From NCBI RefSeq assembly GCF_000786655.1, contig NZ_JROM01000007.1:114687-178686 (forward strand): a stretch of 64,000 nucleotides of DNA. Reading direction: 5' to 3'. The translations under genes and the position numbers were made by a program. The stretch is from Kocuria marina. Its GTDB lineage: Bacteria > Actinomycetota > Actinomycetes > Actinomycetales > Micrococcaceae. This document shows, piece after piece, positions 31,807-41,381 of the stretch; positions within the stretch are counted from its first letter, which is position 1, and each line of letters begins with the position of its first letter. The notes beneath the pieces were generated by a model. The model saw only the letters and a program-made list of their open reading frames with translations, was not told the DNA's origin and did no database searches.

Positions 31807-33186
31807 TCAGACGCGATCCGTGACGGGGATGTCGGTGGCGGATGCCGGGATGTCCTGGGTCTCGAGGATCTCCTCGGCCTTGGCCTTGGCCTGCTCCACC
31901 GTGCGCTGACGCGGCACGAGGATGGTCACGAGCGCACCGAACAGGGCCACGGCACCGAAGATGTAGAACGCGGTGGCACCGCCCAGGTTGGCGGCCAGGA
32001 GCCACCCGCCGATGAGCGGGCCGAAGATCCCGCCCAGGCGGCCGAAGCCGGAGCCCCAGGCCACGCCGGCGGCGCGGGCGTTGGTCGTGTAGTAGTTGGA
32101 CGTGAAGCCGTAGATCAGCACCTGGGTGCCCAGGGTGCCCACACCGGCGATCGCGATGAAGGTGAACAGCACCGGCAGCGGGAACGCGAAGGTCATGAGC
32201 GCCAGGGTGATGGCCGCGAGCACGAACGTGGTGGCCACGATGCGCTGCGGGCCCGAACGGTCCGCGAGCTTGGAGGCGAGCATGCCGCCGATCACCGCGC
32301 CCGAGTTGAGCACCAGCAGGAAGGTCAGCGAGTAGGTCTTGCCGTAGCCGTAACCCTCCATGATCTTGGGCAGCCACGTGTTCAGACCGTAGGTCAGCAG
32401 CAGACCGGAGAAGGACATGAAGCCCAGCAGGATCGCACCCGTACGGAACTGGGAGGAGAACACGGCGGCGAAGCCGGTCTTCTCCTTCACGGCGCCGGTG
32501 CGCTGCATGATGACTTCCTCGACCAGGGGCACACCCGTGCGGGCGGCGATGGCCTCGGCCTCGGCGCGGCGGCCGCGGGAGAGCAACCAGCGCGGGGACT
32601 CGGGCAGCTTGAACAGCGCGATGGGCAGCAGGAACACGATGGGCAGGGCACCGATCATGAACAGTCCGCGCCAGCCAATGGGCTCGAGCAGCAGGATGCC
32701 CAGGAACGCGGCCAGCACACCGCCGGCGGGGATGCCGGAGTAGACGATCGCGTTGTAGAAGTTGCGACGACCGGCGGGAGCGAACTCCGCGATCGTGGCG
32801 CCGGCGGTGGCCAGGATGGCACCGAGCCCGATGCCGGTGAGGAAGCGCAGGGCCCCGAAGGCGAACACCGAGGTGGACAGCGCGGTGAAGAACATGCCGA
32901 TGGAGAACCACGCGATCCCGATGAGGATCAGGCGACGCCGCCCGAAGTAGTCACCCACGGCACCGCACGTGAGCGCGCCCATGAGCGCGTACGAACCCAG
33001 GGTTCCCGCGACGGCCGGGGTGAGCTGACCGATCTGGGAGGGGTCGTTCATCAGCGTGGTGAGCACGGTGCCGTAAATGGTCAGGTCGTAGCCGTCGAAG
33101 ATCAGTGCGGTGCACGCGATCGCCGCGACCCACGCCGCGGTCCTCGCCTCTTTACGAGTGTCCTCGGCAACAAGCGTGTTGCTCAT
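31807..33186 (-). CDS. MFS transporter, aromatic acid:H+ symporter type
   Basis: 459 residues from an ATG at 33186 (MSNTLVAEDTRKEARTAAWV), preceded by GAGAGGA; a further in-frame start at 33216 is less likely. Twelve membrane helices. The AAHS family marks are visible: TALIFDGYDLTIYGTVLT in TM1 with the Asp pair, GALTCGAVGDYFGRRRLILI between TM2 and TM3, and LPESPRWLLSRGR after TM6. Family members import benzoate, protocatechuate, vanillate or similar acids. No catabolic enzyme adjoins it; the SDR further upstream may be unrelated. Confidence 0.88.
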   Translation of the reverse strand: MSNTLVAEDTRKEARTAAWVAAIACTALIFDGYDLTIYGTVLTTLMNDPSQIGQLTPAVAGTLGSYALMGALTCGAVGDYFGRRRLILIGIAWFSIGMFFTALSTSVFAFGALRFLTGIGLGAILATAGATIAEFAPAGRRNFYNAIVYSGIPAGGVLAAFLGILLLEPIGWRGLFMIGALPIVFLLPIALFKLPESPRWLLSRGRRAEAEAIAARTGVPLVEEVIMQRTGAVKEKTGFAAVFSSQFRTGAILLGFMSFSGLLLTYGLNTWLPKIMEGYGYGKTYSLTFLLVLNSGAVIGGMLASKLADRSGPQRIVATTFVLAAITLALMTFAFPLPVLFTFIAIAGVGTLGTQVLIYGFTSNYYTTNARAAGVAWGSGFGRLGGIFGPLIGGWLLAANLGGATAFYIFGAVALFGALVTILVPRQRTVEQAKAKAEEILETQDIPASATDIPVTDRV

Positions 33187-33516
33187 GGGGTGGTCCTCTC
33201 GGTGGATGAAGGTCAAGCGGAGGGCCGTGATGCCCGATCGAGCACCGACGTGGCGCTCATTGCTCGACCTCCATCCTGACCGAGAGTGTGACCCATGGCA
33301 CCGGGGGCAACCCCTGGGTTTTACCAGGGGTGCATCTTTCCCGGATTATGAATGAATCGGCCTGATTGAAACACACAACCTATGTTTAGGACGCCTATTC
33401 ACCGGCGATCACGGTGGTCCCGGCGGGGTCAGCCGGCATCCCCCGTGGCGCGCATCCCGCGCGCCCACCCGATCACGACGGCCTGAGCGGCCACCACGGC
33501 AGCCGGTGAGCCCCGG
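33187..33516. other. Intergenic region with MFS promoter elements
   Basis: No gene seen. Contains an inverted repeat ACCCCTGG-GTTTTA-CCAGGGGT (33310-33331), about 125 bp before the MFS start, and an AT-rich stretch (33340-33400) likely to hold its promoter. Confidence 0.45.
33310..33331. promoter_or_regulatory. Inverted repeat, possible operator of the MFS gene
   Basis: Perfect 8-bp arms ACCCCTGG/CCAGGGGT with a 6-base AT-rich spacer in the 5' region of the transporter. It fits a dimeric repressor site or a leader hairpin; no regulator gene is adjacent. Confidence 0.45.
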
Positions 33517-34263
33517 TCAGCCCCGGTTCACCATCCCGGAGGGCCGCACCGAGATCACCTCGACCTGCGAATCCCGCGTGGCGTCCACGGCCGTGCGCAC
33601 CGCCGCGGCGATCTGCTCGGGGCGGATCCAGTCCTCGGGGTGGTACTCGTTGCCCATGTAGGCCTGCAGTTCCTCCTGCATGTCGGTGGCCACGCGGCCC
33701 GGGTGCACCGAGCTCACGCGCACGCCGTTCTCCCGCTCTTCCTCACGCAGCGCGTCGGTCAGGGCGCGCAGGGCGAACTTGGTCCCGGAGTACAGCGCCG
33801 CCGACGGACCCGAGGTGAACCCCGAACCCGAGTTGATGGCCACGACGTCACCGCCGGCCACGCGCAGCTGGGGCAGGGTCAGCCGGGTCAGCTGGGCCAC
33901 GGAGATTACGTTGACGTCGAAGATCCGCTCCCACTGCTCCCGCGTCGCCTCTTCCACCCGCGCTTGCGGTGCGATCCCGGCCGAGTGCACCAGCACGTTC
34001 AGCCCCTCGAACTCGTCCCGCAGGGGTTCCCACGCCGCGGCGACCTGCTCGTCCGAGCTCACGTCCGCGGTGAACGCCCGGGTCCCCGGACCCAGCCCGG
34101 CGAGTTCGTCGCGGACCCGCTGGACGTCGTCGGCGGAACGTCCACCCACGAAGACGATGTGGTCCCGCGCGAGGTCCTGCGCGATGGCCCGGCCGATGCC
34201 GCGGGTGGCGCCCGTGACGAGCGCGGTGCGAACGGTGGTCGTGTGAGTGCTCTGCTCAGTCAT
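33517..34263 (-). CDS. Short-chain dehydrogenase/reductase
   Basis: 248 residues from an ATG at 34263 (MTEQSTHTTTVRTALVTGAT). Classical SDR: cofactor motif TGATRGIGRA, NAG-equivalent VLVHSAGIAP, catalytic Ser in NSGSGFTS and YSGTKFALRAL with the Tyr-x3-Lys pair. NADP preference is suggested by the basic residue after the glycine motif. Substrate unknown. Located 112 bp downstream of menD on the same strand, but with no evident link to menaquinone synthesis. Confidence 0.92.
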   Translation of the reverse strand: MTEQSTHTTTVRTALVTGATRGIGRAIAQDLARDHIVFVGGRSADDVQRVRDELAGLGPGTRAFTADVSSDEQVAAAWEPLRDEFEGLNVLVHSAGIAPQARVEEATREQWERIFDVNVISVAQLTRLTLPQLRVAGGDVVAINSGSGFTSGPSAALYSGTKFALRALTDALREEERENGVRVSSVHPGRVATDMQEELQAYMGNEYHPEDWIRPEQIAAAVRTAVDATRDSQVEVISVRPSGMVNRG

Positions 34264-34374
34264 GACGCCATGCTAACGAGCGCACCGGACACCGTGGGCG
34301 GCGCATACGGCCGCGGACGGCCCGGGCAAGTACGCACGGCGCACGGTGGGAAACAGGCGAGCGCCGAGCGGCAT

Positions 34375-36318
34375 TCACTCCCCCGCGCGATGCTCCCGTT
34401 CGGAGGGCTCCCCCTCGAGGTACTCCCGCACCGCTCGTGCACCGGCGTCCCTGGCGGCCGCGTTGAAGTCCCGCAGGCTCTGCCGGTCTAGCGTGACCTC
34501 GATGACCCGCCGGCCGGCCACGGGTGCGGCGAGCGCAGCGGCGAGTTCGATCGCGGTGTCCGCGCGCACGTACTGGACCCCGTACGCCGCACACAGCTCC
34601 GCGATCCCCACCGCGTGGGAGGTCCCGAAGAAGCGCTCCACGGTCGCGGTGTAACGCGGGTCCCGGCCCAGGCCACCGTGTTCCAGGGTCTGAAAGATCC
34701 CGCCGCCGGAATCGTTGACCACGATCACGTGCAGGTCCGGAACGCGTTCGCCGGGTCCCAGGAGCAGTCCCCCGGCGTCGTGCAGGAACGTCAGGTCCCC
34801 CATGACCGCCCGCACGGGCCGCCCCGTACCCAGTCCCACGCCGTGCGCGGTGGCCACGGTCCCGTCGATCCCCGCGAGCCCGCGGTTGGCGATCACCGCC
34901 AGGGGCCCCCGGGCGCGGGCCACGAGATCCAGGTCCCGAACGATGTTGGAGGATCCCGCCACGAGCACGGAACCGTCCGCGCACGCCGCGTCCCACACCG
35001 CCCGTGCCACGTGCAGGCGCGTGAGCGAGGGCTGGTCGTCCGCGAACCGCAGCACCGCGGCGTCGGCGGCGGCTCCCGCCTCGCGCCACGCCTCGAGCCA
35101 CCCGGGTTCCGCGGGCCCGACGGCGCTCGCTGCCTCCTCGAACGAGCCCACCGCGTCCTCGGGGCGCCTACCGTGCTCGAACCACGGGGCGGGATCGGGG
35201 CGCACGGCGATCACCCGCACGTCGGGGCGCTTGAACAGCGCGGAGACCCGACGGCTCAGGGTCGGGCGGCCCACGAGGACCACCGAGTCCACGCGCTCAC
35301 CGAGGGGTGAGTCCAGCACGCTCTCGTAGGACGCGATGGCGGCCTCTCCCGCGCGCGCCTGGGACGAGGGTTCGGCGAGCAGCGGCAACGAGTGCTCCAG
35401 GGCGAAGCGCGCGGCGGCCGGCCCGGCGCCGTCGCCCGCGAACACGACGGGGTGAGCGATGCCCGCGGTCGCCGAAGGTGCCGGGGGCGCCGAAGACTCA
35501 GAGTCGGAAGACACCCGCCGCGCGGCATTGGAACGCATATCCGCGCCGTCGGCCTCGGAAGTCACACGCACGAGCTCGTTCCATGGCGCCGACTCCGCGA
35601 TTCGCACCGACTCGGCGGGCGGGAGGAACGGCTCCAGGAGCACCGACCACGGGTGCACCCGGATCCGCGCGGCACCCCCGGAACGCACGGGCCGCACCTC
35701 ACTCGCGAGGTCGCGGGCCCAGCTGCGCAGGTGACGGTGATCGTCGTCGCACACGGGGTACAGCGGATCGCGCAGGGCCACGTTCACGTGCACGGGTCCG
35801 GGCGGATCCTGCTCATCGCCGGGAAGGGCGGCCAGGATGTGATCGAGCAACGATTCCACGTCCTCGCACTGCTGCAACCACGACAACTGTGGCTCGTCCG
35901 GGGGCAACAGGTCCACGGCCGCGCGCACGAAGTTGGCGAACATCCCGGGTTGCCGCGTGGTCTGGTTCGCGCCGGTCCCGCGCAATTCGGGCGGGCGGTC
36001 CGCGCTGAGCACCACCAGGGGGACCCCCGCGTGGGAGGCCTCCATGACCGCCGGGAGCAGCTCGCCCACGGCCGTTCCGCTCGTGGTCACCACGGCGCAC
36101 GACAGGCCCGTGGAGCGAGCGATGCCGAGGGCAGTGAAGGCGGCGTCGCGCTCGTCGACCCGCACGTGCACCGAGAGGGCCCCGCTGGCCTGCGCCGCCG
36201 CGGCGGCATACGCCAGCGGTGCGGAACGGGACCCCGGGGACACCACGAGGTGTTCCATCCCGCGCATCGCGAGGGCGCGCAGAACGGCGGTGGCCGAGAC
36301 GAGGCTGGGGCTGATCAC
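34375..36318 (-). CDS. menD: SEPHCHC synthase MenD
   Basis: 647 residues from a GTG at 36318 (VISPSLVSATAVLRALAMRG) with GGAG just upstream; ATG at 36348 is an alternative. Thiamine diphosphate enzyme that joins 2-oxoglutarate to isochorismate in menaquinone synthesis. Visible: HLVVSPGSRSAPLAYAAAAA, DERDAAFTALGIARSTG with the ThDP-activating Glu, VLSADRPPELRGTGANQTT with the substrate-binding Arg/Gln run, and the C-terminal Mg2+/ThDP motif VMGDLTFLHDAGGLLLG followed by VNDSGGGIFQTLEHG. A Ser/Pro-rich insertion near residues 270-290 makes it longer than the E. coli enzyme (556). Confidence 0.94.
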   Translation of the reverse strand: MISPSLVSATAVLRALAMRGMEHLVVSPGSRSAPLAYAAAAAQASGALSVHVRVDERDAAFTALGIARSTGLSCAVVTTSGTAVGELLPAVMEASHAGVPLVVLSADRPPELRGTGANQTTRQPGMFANFVRAAVDLLPPDEPQLSWLQQCEDVESLLDHILAALPGDEQDPPGPVHVNVALRDPLYPVCDDDHRHLRSWARDLASEVRPVRSGGAARIRVHPWSVLLEPFLPPAESVRIAESAPWNELVRVTSEADGADMRSNAARRVSSDSESSAPPAPSATAGIAHPVVFAGDGAGPAAARFALEHSLPLLAEPSSQARAGEAAIASYESVLDSPLGERVDSVVLVGRPTLSRRVSALFKRPDVRVIAVRPDPAPWFEHGRRPEDAVGSFEEAASAVGPAEPGWLEAWREAGAAADAAVLRFADDQPSLTRLHVARAVWDAACADGSVLVAGSSNIVRDLDLVARARGPLAVIANRGLAGIDGTVATAHGVGLGTGRPVRAVMGDLTFLHDAGGLLLGPGERVPDLHVIVVNDSGGGIFQTLEHGGLGRDPRYTATVERFFGTSHAVGIAELCAAYGVQYVRADTAIELAAALAAPVAGRRVIEVTLDRQSLRDFNAAARDAGARAVREYLEGEPSEREHRAGE

Positions 36319-36419
36319 GCTCCAGAGCGTACCGACCGGCACCGACATGCACAGTGGCCCCGGTGCCGCGCCGTCGTGGACGTCGCGCACCGGGACCGCA
36401 AAAGTCACTCAGGGACGGC

Positions 36420-37760
36420 TCAGATGGCCCACTCCCCCGCGTCCGCGCGGAGGTTACCCAGCACACCCGGGGTGTTGACGCTGTCGTCCTGCACCATGCC
36501 CGCGGCCTGCGTGCGACCGGACTGTGGGTCGATGAGCAGGAACGAGCCCAGCGCGTGCGACTGCGTGTACGCAGTGGTGAACAGCGGTTCGGCCACGCGT
36601 ACGGTCACCCGGCCGATATCATTGAGCTCGAACGACTCCACCGATTCCGCGGCGAGGCTCTCGAGGTTCAGCCTCCCGTCGAGCGAACCCACGATCCCGC
36701 GCACCACGCGCGTGGTGTGCTTGAGCAGCACGCGCTGGCCCTCGCGCAGGGGCTTCTCGTCGTCGAGCCAGCACACCACGGCCTCCACCGACTTAGTGCC
36801 CGACGGCGCCCCGGCCGGTTCCGCGATCAGGTCACCGCGCGTGATGTCGATCTGGTCCGCGAGCGTGAGGGTCACGGACTGCCCGGCCACGGCGTACTCG
36901 GCGGGAGCCCCAGCCACGTCGATGCGCTCGACCGTGGTGGTGCGCCCGGCCGGCTGCACGGCGACCTTGTCCCCCACGGCCACCGAACCGGAGGCAATCT
37001 GGCCCGCGTAGCCGCGGTAGTCCACGAACTCCGGGGACAGTGCGGCGGACTGCGGGCGGATGACGCACTGCACGGGCAGCGCGAACCGTTCCGCCTGGGT
37101 GAGCTCGGACGAGTCCGGGAGGTTCTCGAGCCAGCTCAGCAGGGACGGACCGTCGTACCACGGGGTGTCCTGGGAGGCCTCGACCACGTTGTCACCGCGC
37201 AGCGCGGAGACCGGGATGATCCGCAGGTCCAGCACACCCAGTTCGTCCGCGAGTTCGTGCAACTGTCCGCTCAGTTCCCGGAACGCTTCTTCCGCATCGG
37301 GCAACAGGTCGATCTTGTTGACCGCGACGATCAGGTGCGGCACCCCCAGCAGGGCCCCGACCGCCAGGTGGCGCCGGGTCTGCTCCATGATCCCGTGGGT
37401 GATGTCCACGAGCACGATCAGCGCGTCCGCGGTGGAGGCACCCGTGACGGTGTTGCGCGTGTACTGCACGTGCCCCGGGCAGTCCGCGAGGATGAAGCTG
37501 CGCGCGGGCGTCGCGAAATAGCGGTAGGCCACGTCGATCGTGATGCCCTGCTCGCGTTCGGCCCGCAGCCCGTCCGTGAGCAGCGCGAGGTCCGCGGCGT
37601 CCAGGCCGCGGGACTGGCTGACCCGTTCGATCGCGTCGAGCTGGTCCACCAGGATGTTCTTGGTGTCGTGCAGCAAGCGGCCCACGAGCGTGGACTTGCC
37701 GTCGTCCACGCTGCCGGCCGTGGCGATCCGCAGCAGGCTTGCTCGGTTCTCGGTGCTCAT
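36420..37760 (-). CDS. cysN: Sulfate adenylyltransferase subunit 1 (CysN)
   Basis: 446 residues from an ATG at 37760 (MSTENRASLLRIATAGSVDD). GTPase with GSVDDGKSTLVGRLLHD (P-loop), EREQGITIDVAYR (switch I), DCPGHVQYTRN (G3) and VAVNKIDLL (G4). GTP hydrolysis drives ATP sulfurylase activity of CysD. No C-terminal APS kinase (CysC) domain is fused, consistent with direct use of APS by the reductase encoded two genes upstream. Last gene of the operon, two bases after the cysD stop. Confidence 0.95.
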   Translation of the reverse strand: MSTENRASLLRIATAGSVDDGKSTLVGRLLHDTKNILVDQLDAIERVSQSRGLDAADLALLTDGLRAEREQGITIDVAYRYFATPARSFILADCPGHVQYTRNTVTGASTADALIVLVDITHGIMEQTRRHLAVGALLGVPHLIVAVNKIDLLPDAEEAFRELSGQLHELADELGVLDLRIIPVSALRGDNVVEASQDTPWYDGPSLLSWLENLPDSSELTQAERFALPVQCVIRPQSAALSPEFVDYRGYAGQIASGSVAVGDKVAVQPAGRTTTVERIDVAGAPAEYAVAGQSVTLTLADQIDITRGDLIAEPAGAPSGTKSVEAVVCWLDDEKPLREGQRVLLKHTTRVVRGIVGSLDGRLNLESLAAESVESFELNDIGRVTVRVAEPLFTTAYTQSHALGSFLLIDPQSGRTQAAGMVQDDSVNTPGVLGNLRADAGEWAI

Positions 37761-37762
37761 CT

Positions 37763-38680
37763 CTAGAAGTAGCCCTCTCGTTTGCGGTCCTCCATGGCGG
37801 CCTCGGACACGCGGTCGTCCGCGCGGGTGGCCCCGCGTTCGGTGAGGGTGCTGGTCATGACCTCAGCCAGCACCTCCTCCGCGGTCGTGGCCGGGGACTC
37901 CACGGCACCCGTGCAGCTCATGTCACCCACGGTGCGGTAGCGCACGGTGCGCTGCTCCACGGTCTCGTTCTCCCGCGGGCTCACGTACTCACCCACGGCG
38001 AGCCACATCCCGTCGCGGCTGATCACGTCCCGCTCGTGGGCGTAGTACAGCGGGGGCAGGTCGATGCCCTGTTCGGTGATGTAGGACCAGATGTCCAACT
38101 CGGTCCAGTTGGACAGCGGGAACACCCGCACGTGCTCCCCGGGGCGGTGGCGCGTGTTGTACAGGCTCCACAGTTCGGGGCGCTGGTTACGCGGATCCCA
38201 CTGGCCGAACTCGTCCCGCAGGCTGATGATGCGTTCCTTGGCGCGGGCCTTCTCCTCGTCGCGGCGGGCCCCGCCGTAGACGACGTCGTGCTTGCCCTCC
38301 GTGATCGCGTCCAGCAGGGGGACGGTCTGCAACTGGTTGCGGGTGCCGTCCGGGCGCTCGGCCAGGCGGCCGTCGTCGATGTAGTCCTGGACCTTGGCGA
38401 CCTCCAGACGGATCTTCAACCGCTCCACGGTGCGGTCCCGGAACTCCAGGACCTCCGGGAAGTTGTGCCCGGTGTCCACGTGCAGCACGGGGAACGGGAT
38501 GGGGGCCGGCCAGAAAGCCTTGGCGGCCAGGTGCAGCATGACCACCGAGTCCTTGCCGCCGGAGAACAGCAGCACGGGGCGCTCGCCCTCGGACGCGGTC
38601 TCGCGGAAGATGTGGATGGACTCGGCCTCGAGGCGCTGCAACTGGGAGAGCGTCACGGACTCTGAGGTGGTCGTGGTCAT
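37763..38680 (-). CDS. cysD: Sulfate adenylyltransferase subunit 2 (CysD)
   Basis: 305 residues from an ATG at 38680 (MTTTTSESVTLSQLQRLEAE). PP-loop motif VLLFSGGKDSVVMLHLA, then VLHVDTGHNFPEVLEFRD and GARRDEEKARAKERI, and the conserved C-terminal EDRKREGYF. With CysN it activates sulfate to adenosine 5'-phosphosulfate. The ATG overlaps the cysH stop by 4 bp (ATGA). Confidence 0.96.
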   Translation of the reverse strand: MTTTTSESVTLSQLQRLEAESIHIFRETASEGERPVLLFSGGKDSVVMLHLAAKAFWPAPIPFPVLHVDTGHNFPEVLEFRDRTVERLKIRLEVAKVQDYIDDGRLAERPDGTRNQLQTVPLLDAITEGKHDVVYGGARRDEEKARAKERIISLRDEFGQWDPRNQRPELWSLYNTRHRPGEHVRVFPLSNWTELDIWSYITEQGIDLPPLYYAHERDVISRDGMWLAVGEYVSPRENETVEQRTVRYRTVGDMSCTGAVESPATTAEEVLAEVMTSTLTERGATRADDRVSEAAMEDRKREGYF

Positions 38681-39489
38681 AGGTGGATCCCGCATTCTGT
38701 TTTGCCCACACCGGACCAGCGCCCGGCGCGGGGGTCTTCTCCGGGGGCGACCTTGCGCGTGCACGGTGCGCACCCGATGGACGGGTAGCCCTGACCCAGC
38801 AACGGGTTGACCACCACGAGGTTCTGTTCGGCGTACTCGACCACGTGGTCGAAGCTCCAATCCACCACGGGATTGAGCTTGACCATCTGGTGGTGCTCGT
38901 CCCACTCCACGGGCGCGGCGTTCGCGCGGTGGGGCGTCTCCTCACGCCGCAGCCCGGTCACCCAGGCCTCGTACCCGGCCAGGGCCTTGTCCAGCGGCGC
39001 GACCTTGCGCATCCCGCAGCACAGGCCCGGGTCACGGTCGTGGAGCTTGGGGCCGTACTTGGCGTCCTGCTCGGGCACGGTCAGCTCGGGCAGCAGGGTC
39101 CGCACGTTCACGGGCCAGTCCGCCGCGAACCGGTCGCGGGTCTCGAGGGTCTCCGGGAAGTGGTAGCCCGTCTCCAGGAAGAGCACGTCCACATCCTTGA
39201 TGTGGTTGCTCACCAGGGCGGGGACCACGGTGTCGGAGGCCATGGAGCACGCGACCGCGAGCTTCTTCCCGAAGGTCTCCGCGGCCCACGCGAGCACCTC
39301 GTCCGGGTCCGCGTCCCGCGCCCCGAAGCGCTGCTGCGCGTCCTCGACGAGCGCCTTGAGTTCCTCGACGGAACGGGTGCGTCCGGGGGATGCGGCCGCG
39401 GGGTCCTGCTCGATGGTCGTGGTACGAGCGGACGACGACGCCGCGTCCGCCGCCTCCGTCCGCCCGGTGGCGGTGTCGGTCGTGGTCAT
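38677..39489 (-). CDS. cysH: Assimilatory adenylyl-sulfate reductase (CysH, iron-sulfur type)
   Basis: 270 residues from an ATG at 39489 (MTTTDTATGRTEAADAASSS). SMASDTVVPALVSNHIKD and VLFLETGYHFPETLETRD mark the PAPS/APS reductase fold. The cysteine pairs LCCGMRKVAPLDKAL and IGCAPCTRKVAPGED are the [4Fe-4S] ligands that separate APS reductases from PAPS reductases, and the C-terminal KTECGIHL holds the catalytic cysteine. Reduces APS to sulfite with thioredoxin, so a separate APS kinase is not needed. It overlaps both neighbours by 4 bp. Confidence 0.95.
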   Translation of the reverse strand: MTTTDTATGRTEAADAASSSARTTTIEQDPAAASPGRTRSVEELKALVEDAQQRFGARDADPDEVLAWAAETFGKKLAVACSMASDTVVPALVSNHIKDVDVLFLETGYHFPETLETRDRFAADWPVNVRTLLPELTVPEQDAKYGPKLHDRDPGLCCGMRKVAPLDKALAGYEAWVTGLRREETPHRANAAPVEWDEHHQMVKLNPVVDWSFDHVVEYAEQNLVVVNPLLGQGYPSIGCAPCTRKVAPGEDPRAGRWSGVGKTECGIHL

Positions 39490-41198
39490 TTCAGCGAATC
39501 CTCCTGGGCGTTCAGGGCCCACTCGGCGAAGCTCTGGTGGGCCTCGCGCTCGTCGAGGAACGTGCGGGTGACACGCTCCACGTAGTCGGACAGGTCGTCG
39601 GCGGTGATCTTCAGCCCGCGCACGGTGCGACCCAGGCCACCCTCCTCGCGGTCCGGGGAGGCCAGGCCGCCACCCAGGTGCACCTGGAACACGTATTCCT
39701 CACCGATGTACTGGCCCTTGAGGCCGATGTCCGCAGTCTGGATGCGCGCGCACGAGTTGGGGCACCCGTTGATGTGCAGTGAAATGGGCGTGGGGATCTC
39801 CACGTCATCGAGCCGCTGCTCCATGTCGTCGATCACCCGCGCCGCGAGGCCCTTGGTCTCCACGAACGCGAGCTTGCAGAACTCGATCCCGGTGCACGCG
39901 ATCGTGGAGCGGCGGAACGGGCTGGGCTTGGCGTGCATCCCCCACGGGGCGAGCGCCTCGATCAGGGAGTCCACGTTCTCCGGGGCCACGTCCAGCACCA
40001 GGACCTTCTGGTGCGGGGTCAGCCGGATCCGGCCGGAACCGGCAGCCTCCGCGGCGTCGGCGAGCGCCACGAGGGCGTCCCCGCTCAGCCGGCCCGCGGT
40101 CAGGGCGAAGCCCACGTACTTCTTACCGTCGTTCTGCTCGTGCACGCCCACGTGGTCCGCGTGACCCACGGCGCGCTCGGGGGCGGGACCGTCCGGCAGC
40201 TCGCGGCCCAGGTACTCGTCCTGGAGCACCTGACGGAACTTCTCGGGGCCCCACTCGGCGAGCAGGAACTTGAGCCGAGCCTTGGTGCGCTGCTTGCGGT
40301 AGCCGTAGTCGCGGAAGATCGCGGTGACCCCGGCCCACACGGGCACGACGTCCTCCGGAGCCACGAACGCGCCCAGGCGCTCCCCCAGCCGCGGGGACAC
40401 GGACAGTGCGCCGCCCACCCACAGGTCGTAGCCGGGGCCGAGCTCCGGGTGGTTCACACCCACGAAGCTGACGTCGTTGATCTCGTGCACCACGTCCAGG
40501 GTGCGGCTGCCGGTGATCGCGGTCTTGAACTTGCGCGGCAGGTTCACGTAGTCCGGGTTGCCCACGAACTCGGAGCGCAGCGCCTCGAGCTCGGGCGTGG
40601 GATCGATGATCGGATCCGCCTCGACCCCCGCCACGGGGCTGCCCAGGAACACGCGGGGCGTGTCACCGCACGCCTCGAGGGTCGTGAGGCCCACGGAGTC
40701 CAGGCGTTCCCACATCTCGGGCACGTCCTCGATGCGCAGCCAGTGCAACTGGATGTTCTGTCGGTCGGACACGTCCGCGGTGCCGCGCGCGAAGTCGCGG
40801 GAGATGCCACCCAGCACGCGGGTCTGCTCGGTGGTCAGCTGTCCGCCGTCCAGGCGGATGCGCTGCATGAAGTACTCGTCCGAGAGCGATTCGGCGTCCA
40901 GCTTGGAGGTCGACGCGCCGTCCACGCCCTGCTTGCGCTGCGTGTACAGGCCCAACCAGCGGAACCGGCCGTGGACGTCGTCCGCGGGGATCGAAGCGTA
41001 CCCGGTCTTGGAATACGTGTCGATGATCCGCTGCCGGACGTTGAGCGAGTTCTCCTCCGCCTTGAACTCCTCGTTGTGGTTCAACGGCGTGCGGCCGCTG
41101 ACCTTCCACTGGCCCAGATCGGTGCCCTTGCGGGGTCCGCGCACGCGGCCGGACGCCGCGGCGGGGGCCTTGTCCTGGGTGTCGGCGGACGGGGTCAT
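39486..41198 (-). CDS. sir: Ferredoxin-dependent sulfite reductase
   Basis: 570 residues from an ATG at 41198 (MTPSADTQDKAPAAASGRVR). Siroheme/[4Fe-4S] enzyme reducing sulfite to sulfide. Two nitrite/sulfite reductase half-domains are present (FMQRIRLDGGQLTTEQTRV, SDRQNIQLHWLRIEDVPEMW), with the cluster ligands TIACTGIEFCKLAF (C-x5-C) and INGCPNSCARIQTADI (C-x3-C). The Tyr-Cys crosslink found in SirA/NirA-type enzymes was not checked. First gene of sir-cysH-cysD-cysN; TGTGACGG repeats lie upstream at 41269. Confidence 0.94.
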   Translation of the reverse strand: MTPSADTQDKAPAAASGRVRGPRKGTDLGQWKVSGRTPLNHNEEFKAEENSLNVRQRIIDTYSKTGYASIPADDVHGRFRWLGLYTQRKQGVDGASTSKLDAESLSDEYFMQRIRLDGGQLTTEQTRVLGGISRDFARGTADVSDRQNIQLHWLRIEDVPEMWERLDSVGLTTLEACGDTPRVFLGSPVAGVEADPIIDPTPELEALRSEFVGNPDYVNLPRKFKTAITGSRTLDVVHEINDVSFVGVNHPELGPGYDLWVGGALSVSPRLGERLGAFVAPEDVVPVWAGVTAIFRDYGYRKQRTKARLKFLLAEWGPEKFRQVLQDEYLGRELPDGPAPERAVGHADHVGVHEQNDGKKYVGFALTAGRLSGDALVALADAAEAAGSGRIRLTPHQKVLVLDVAPENVDSLIEALAPWGMHAKPSPFRRSTIACTGIEFCKLAFVETKGLAARVIDDMEQRLDDVEIPTPISLHINGCPNSCARIQTADIGLKGQYIGEEYVFQVHLGGGLASPDREEGGLGRTVRGLKITADDLSDYVERVTRTFLDEREAHQSFAEWALNAQEDSLK

Positions 41199-41268
41199 GG
41201 GTGCTCCTTGGGTGAGGGGGAGGCAAGTCGCTCCAACGTACCGAGCGAGCCCTCAGTGCAGCGATTCA

Positions 41269-41287
41269 CCGTCACAAACCCGTCACA
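41269..41287 (-). promoter_or_regulatory. Direct repeats upstream of the sulfate assimilation operon
   Basis: On the minus strand TGTGACGG occurs twice, 11 bp apart (one helical turn), 71-89 bp before the sir start codon. The spacing fits a tandem regulator site for cysteine or CRP-type control. No experimental consensus is claimed. Confidence 0.45.
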
Positions 41288-41381
41288 TAGCCGGCATTCC
41301 CCCTGGTCACCCGCGAGTACAGGCCGACGTCGCTCGGCCGGCACCGCGGCGTCGTCGCCCCCTGCGCCCGGGCACGACGAC

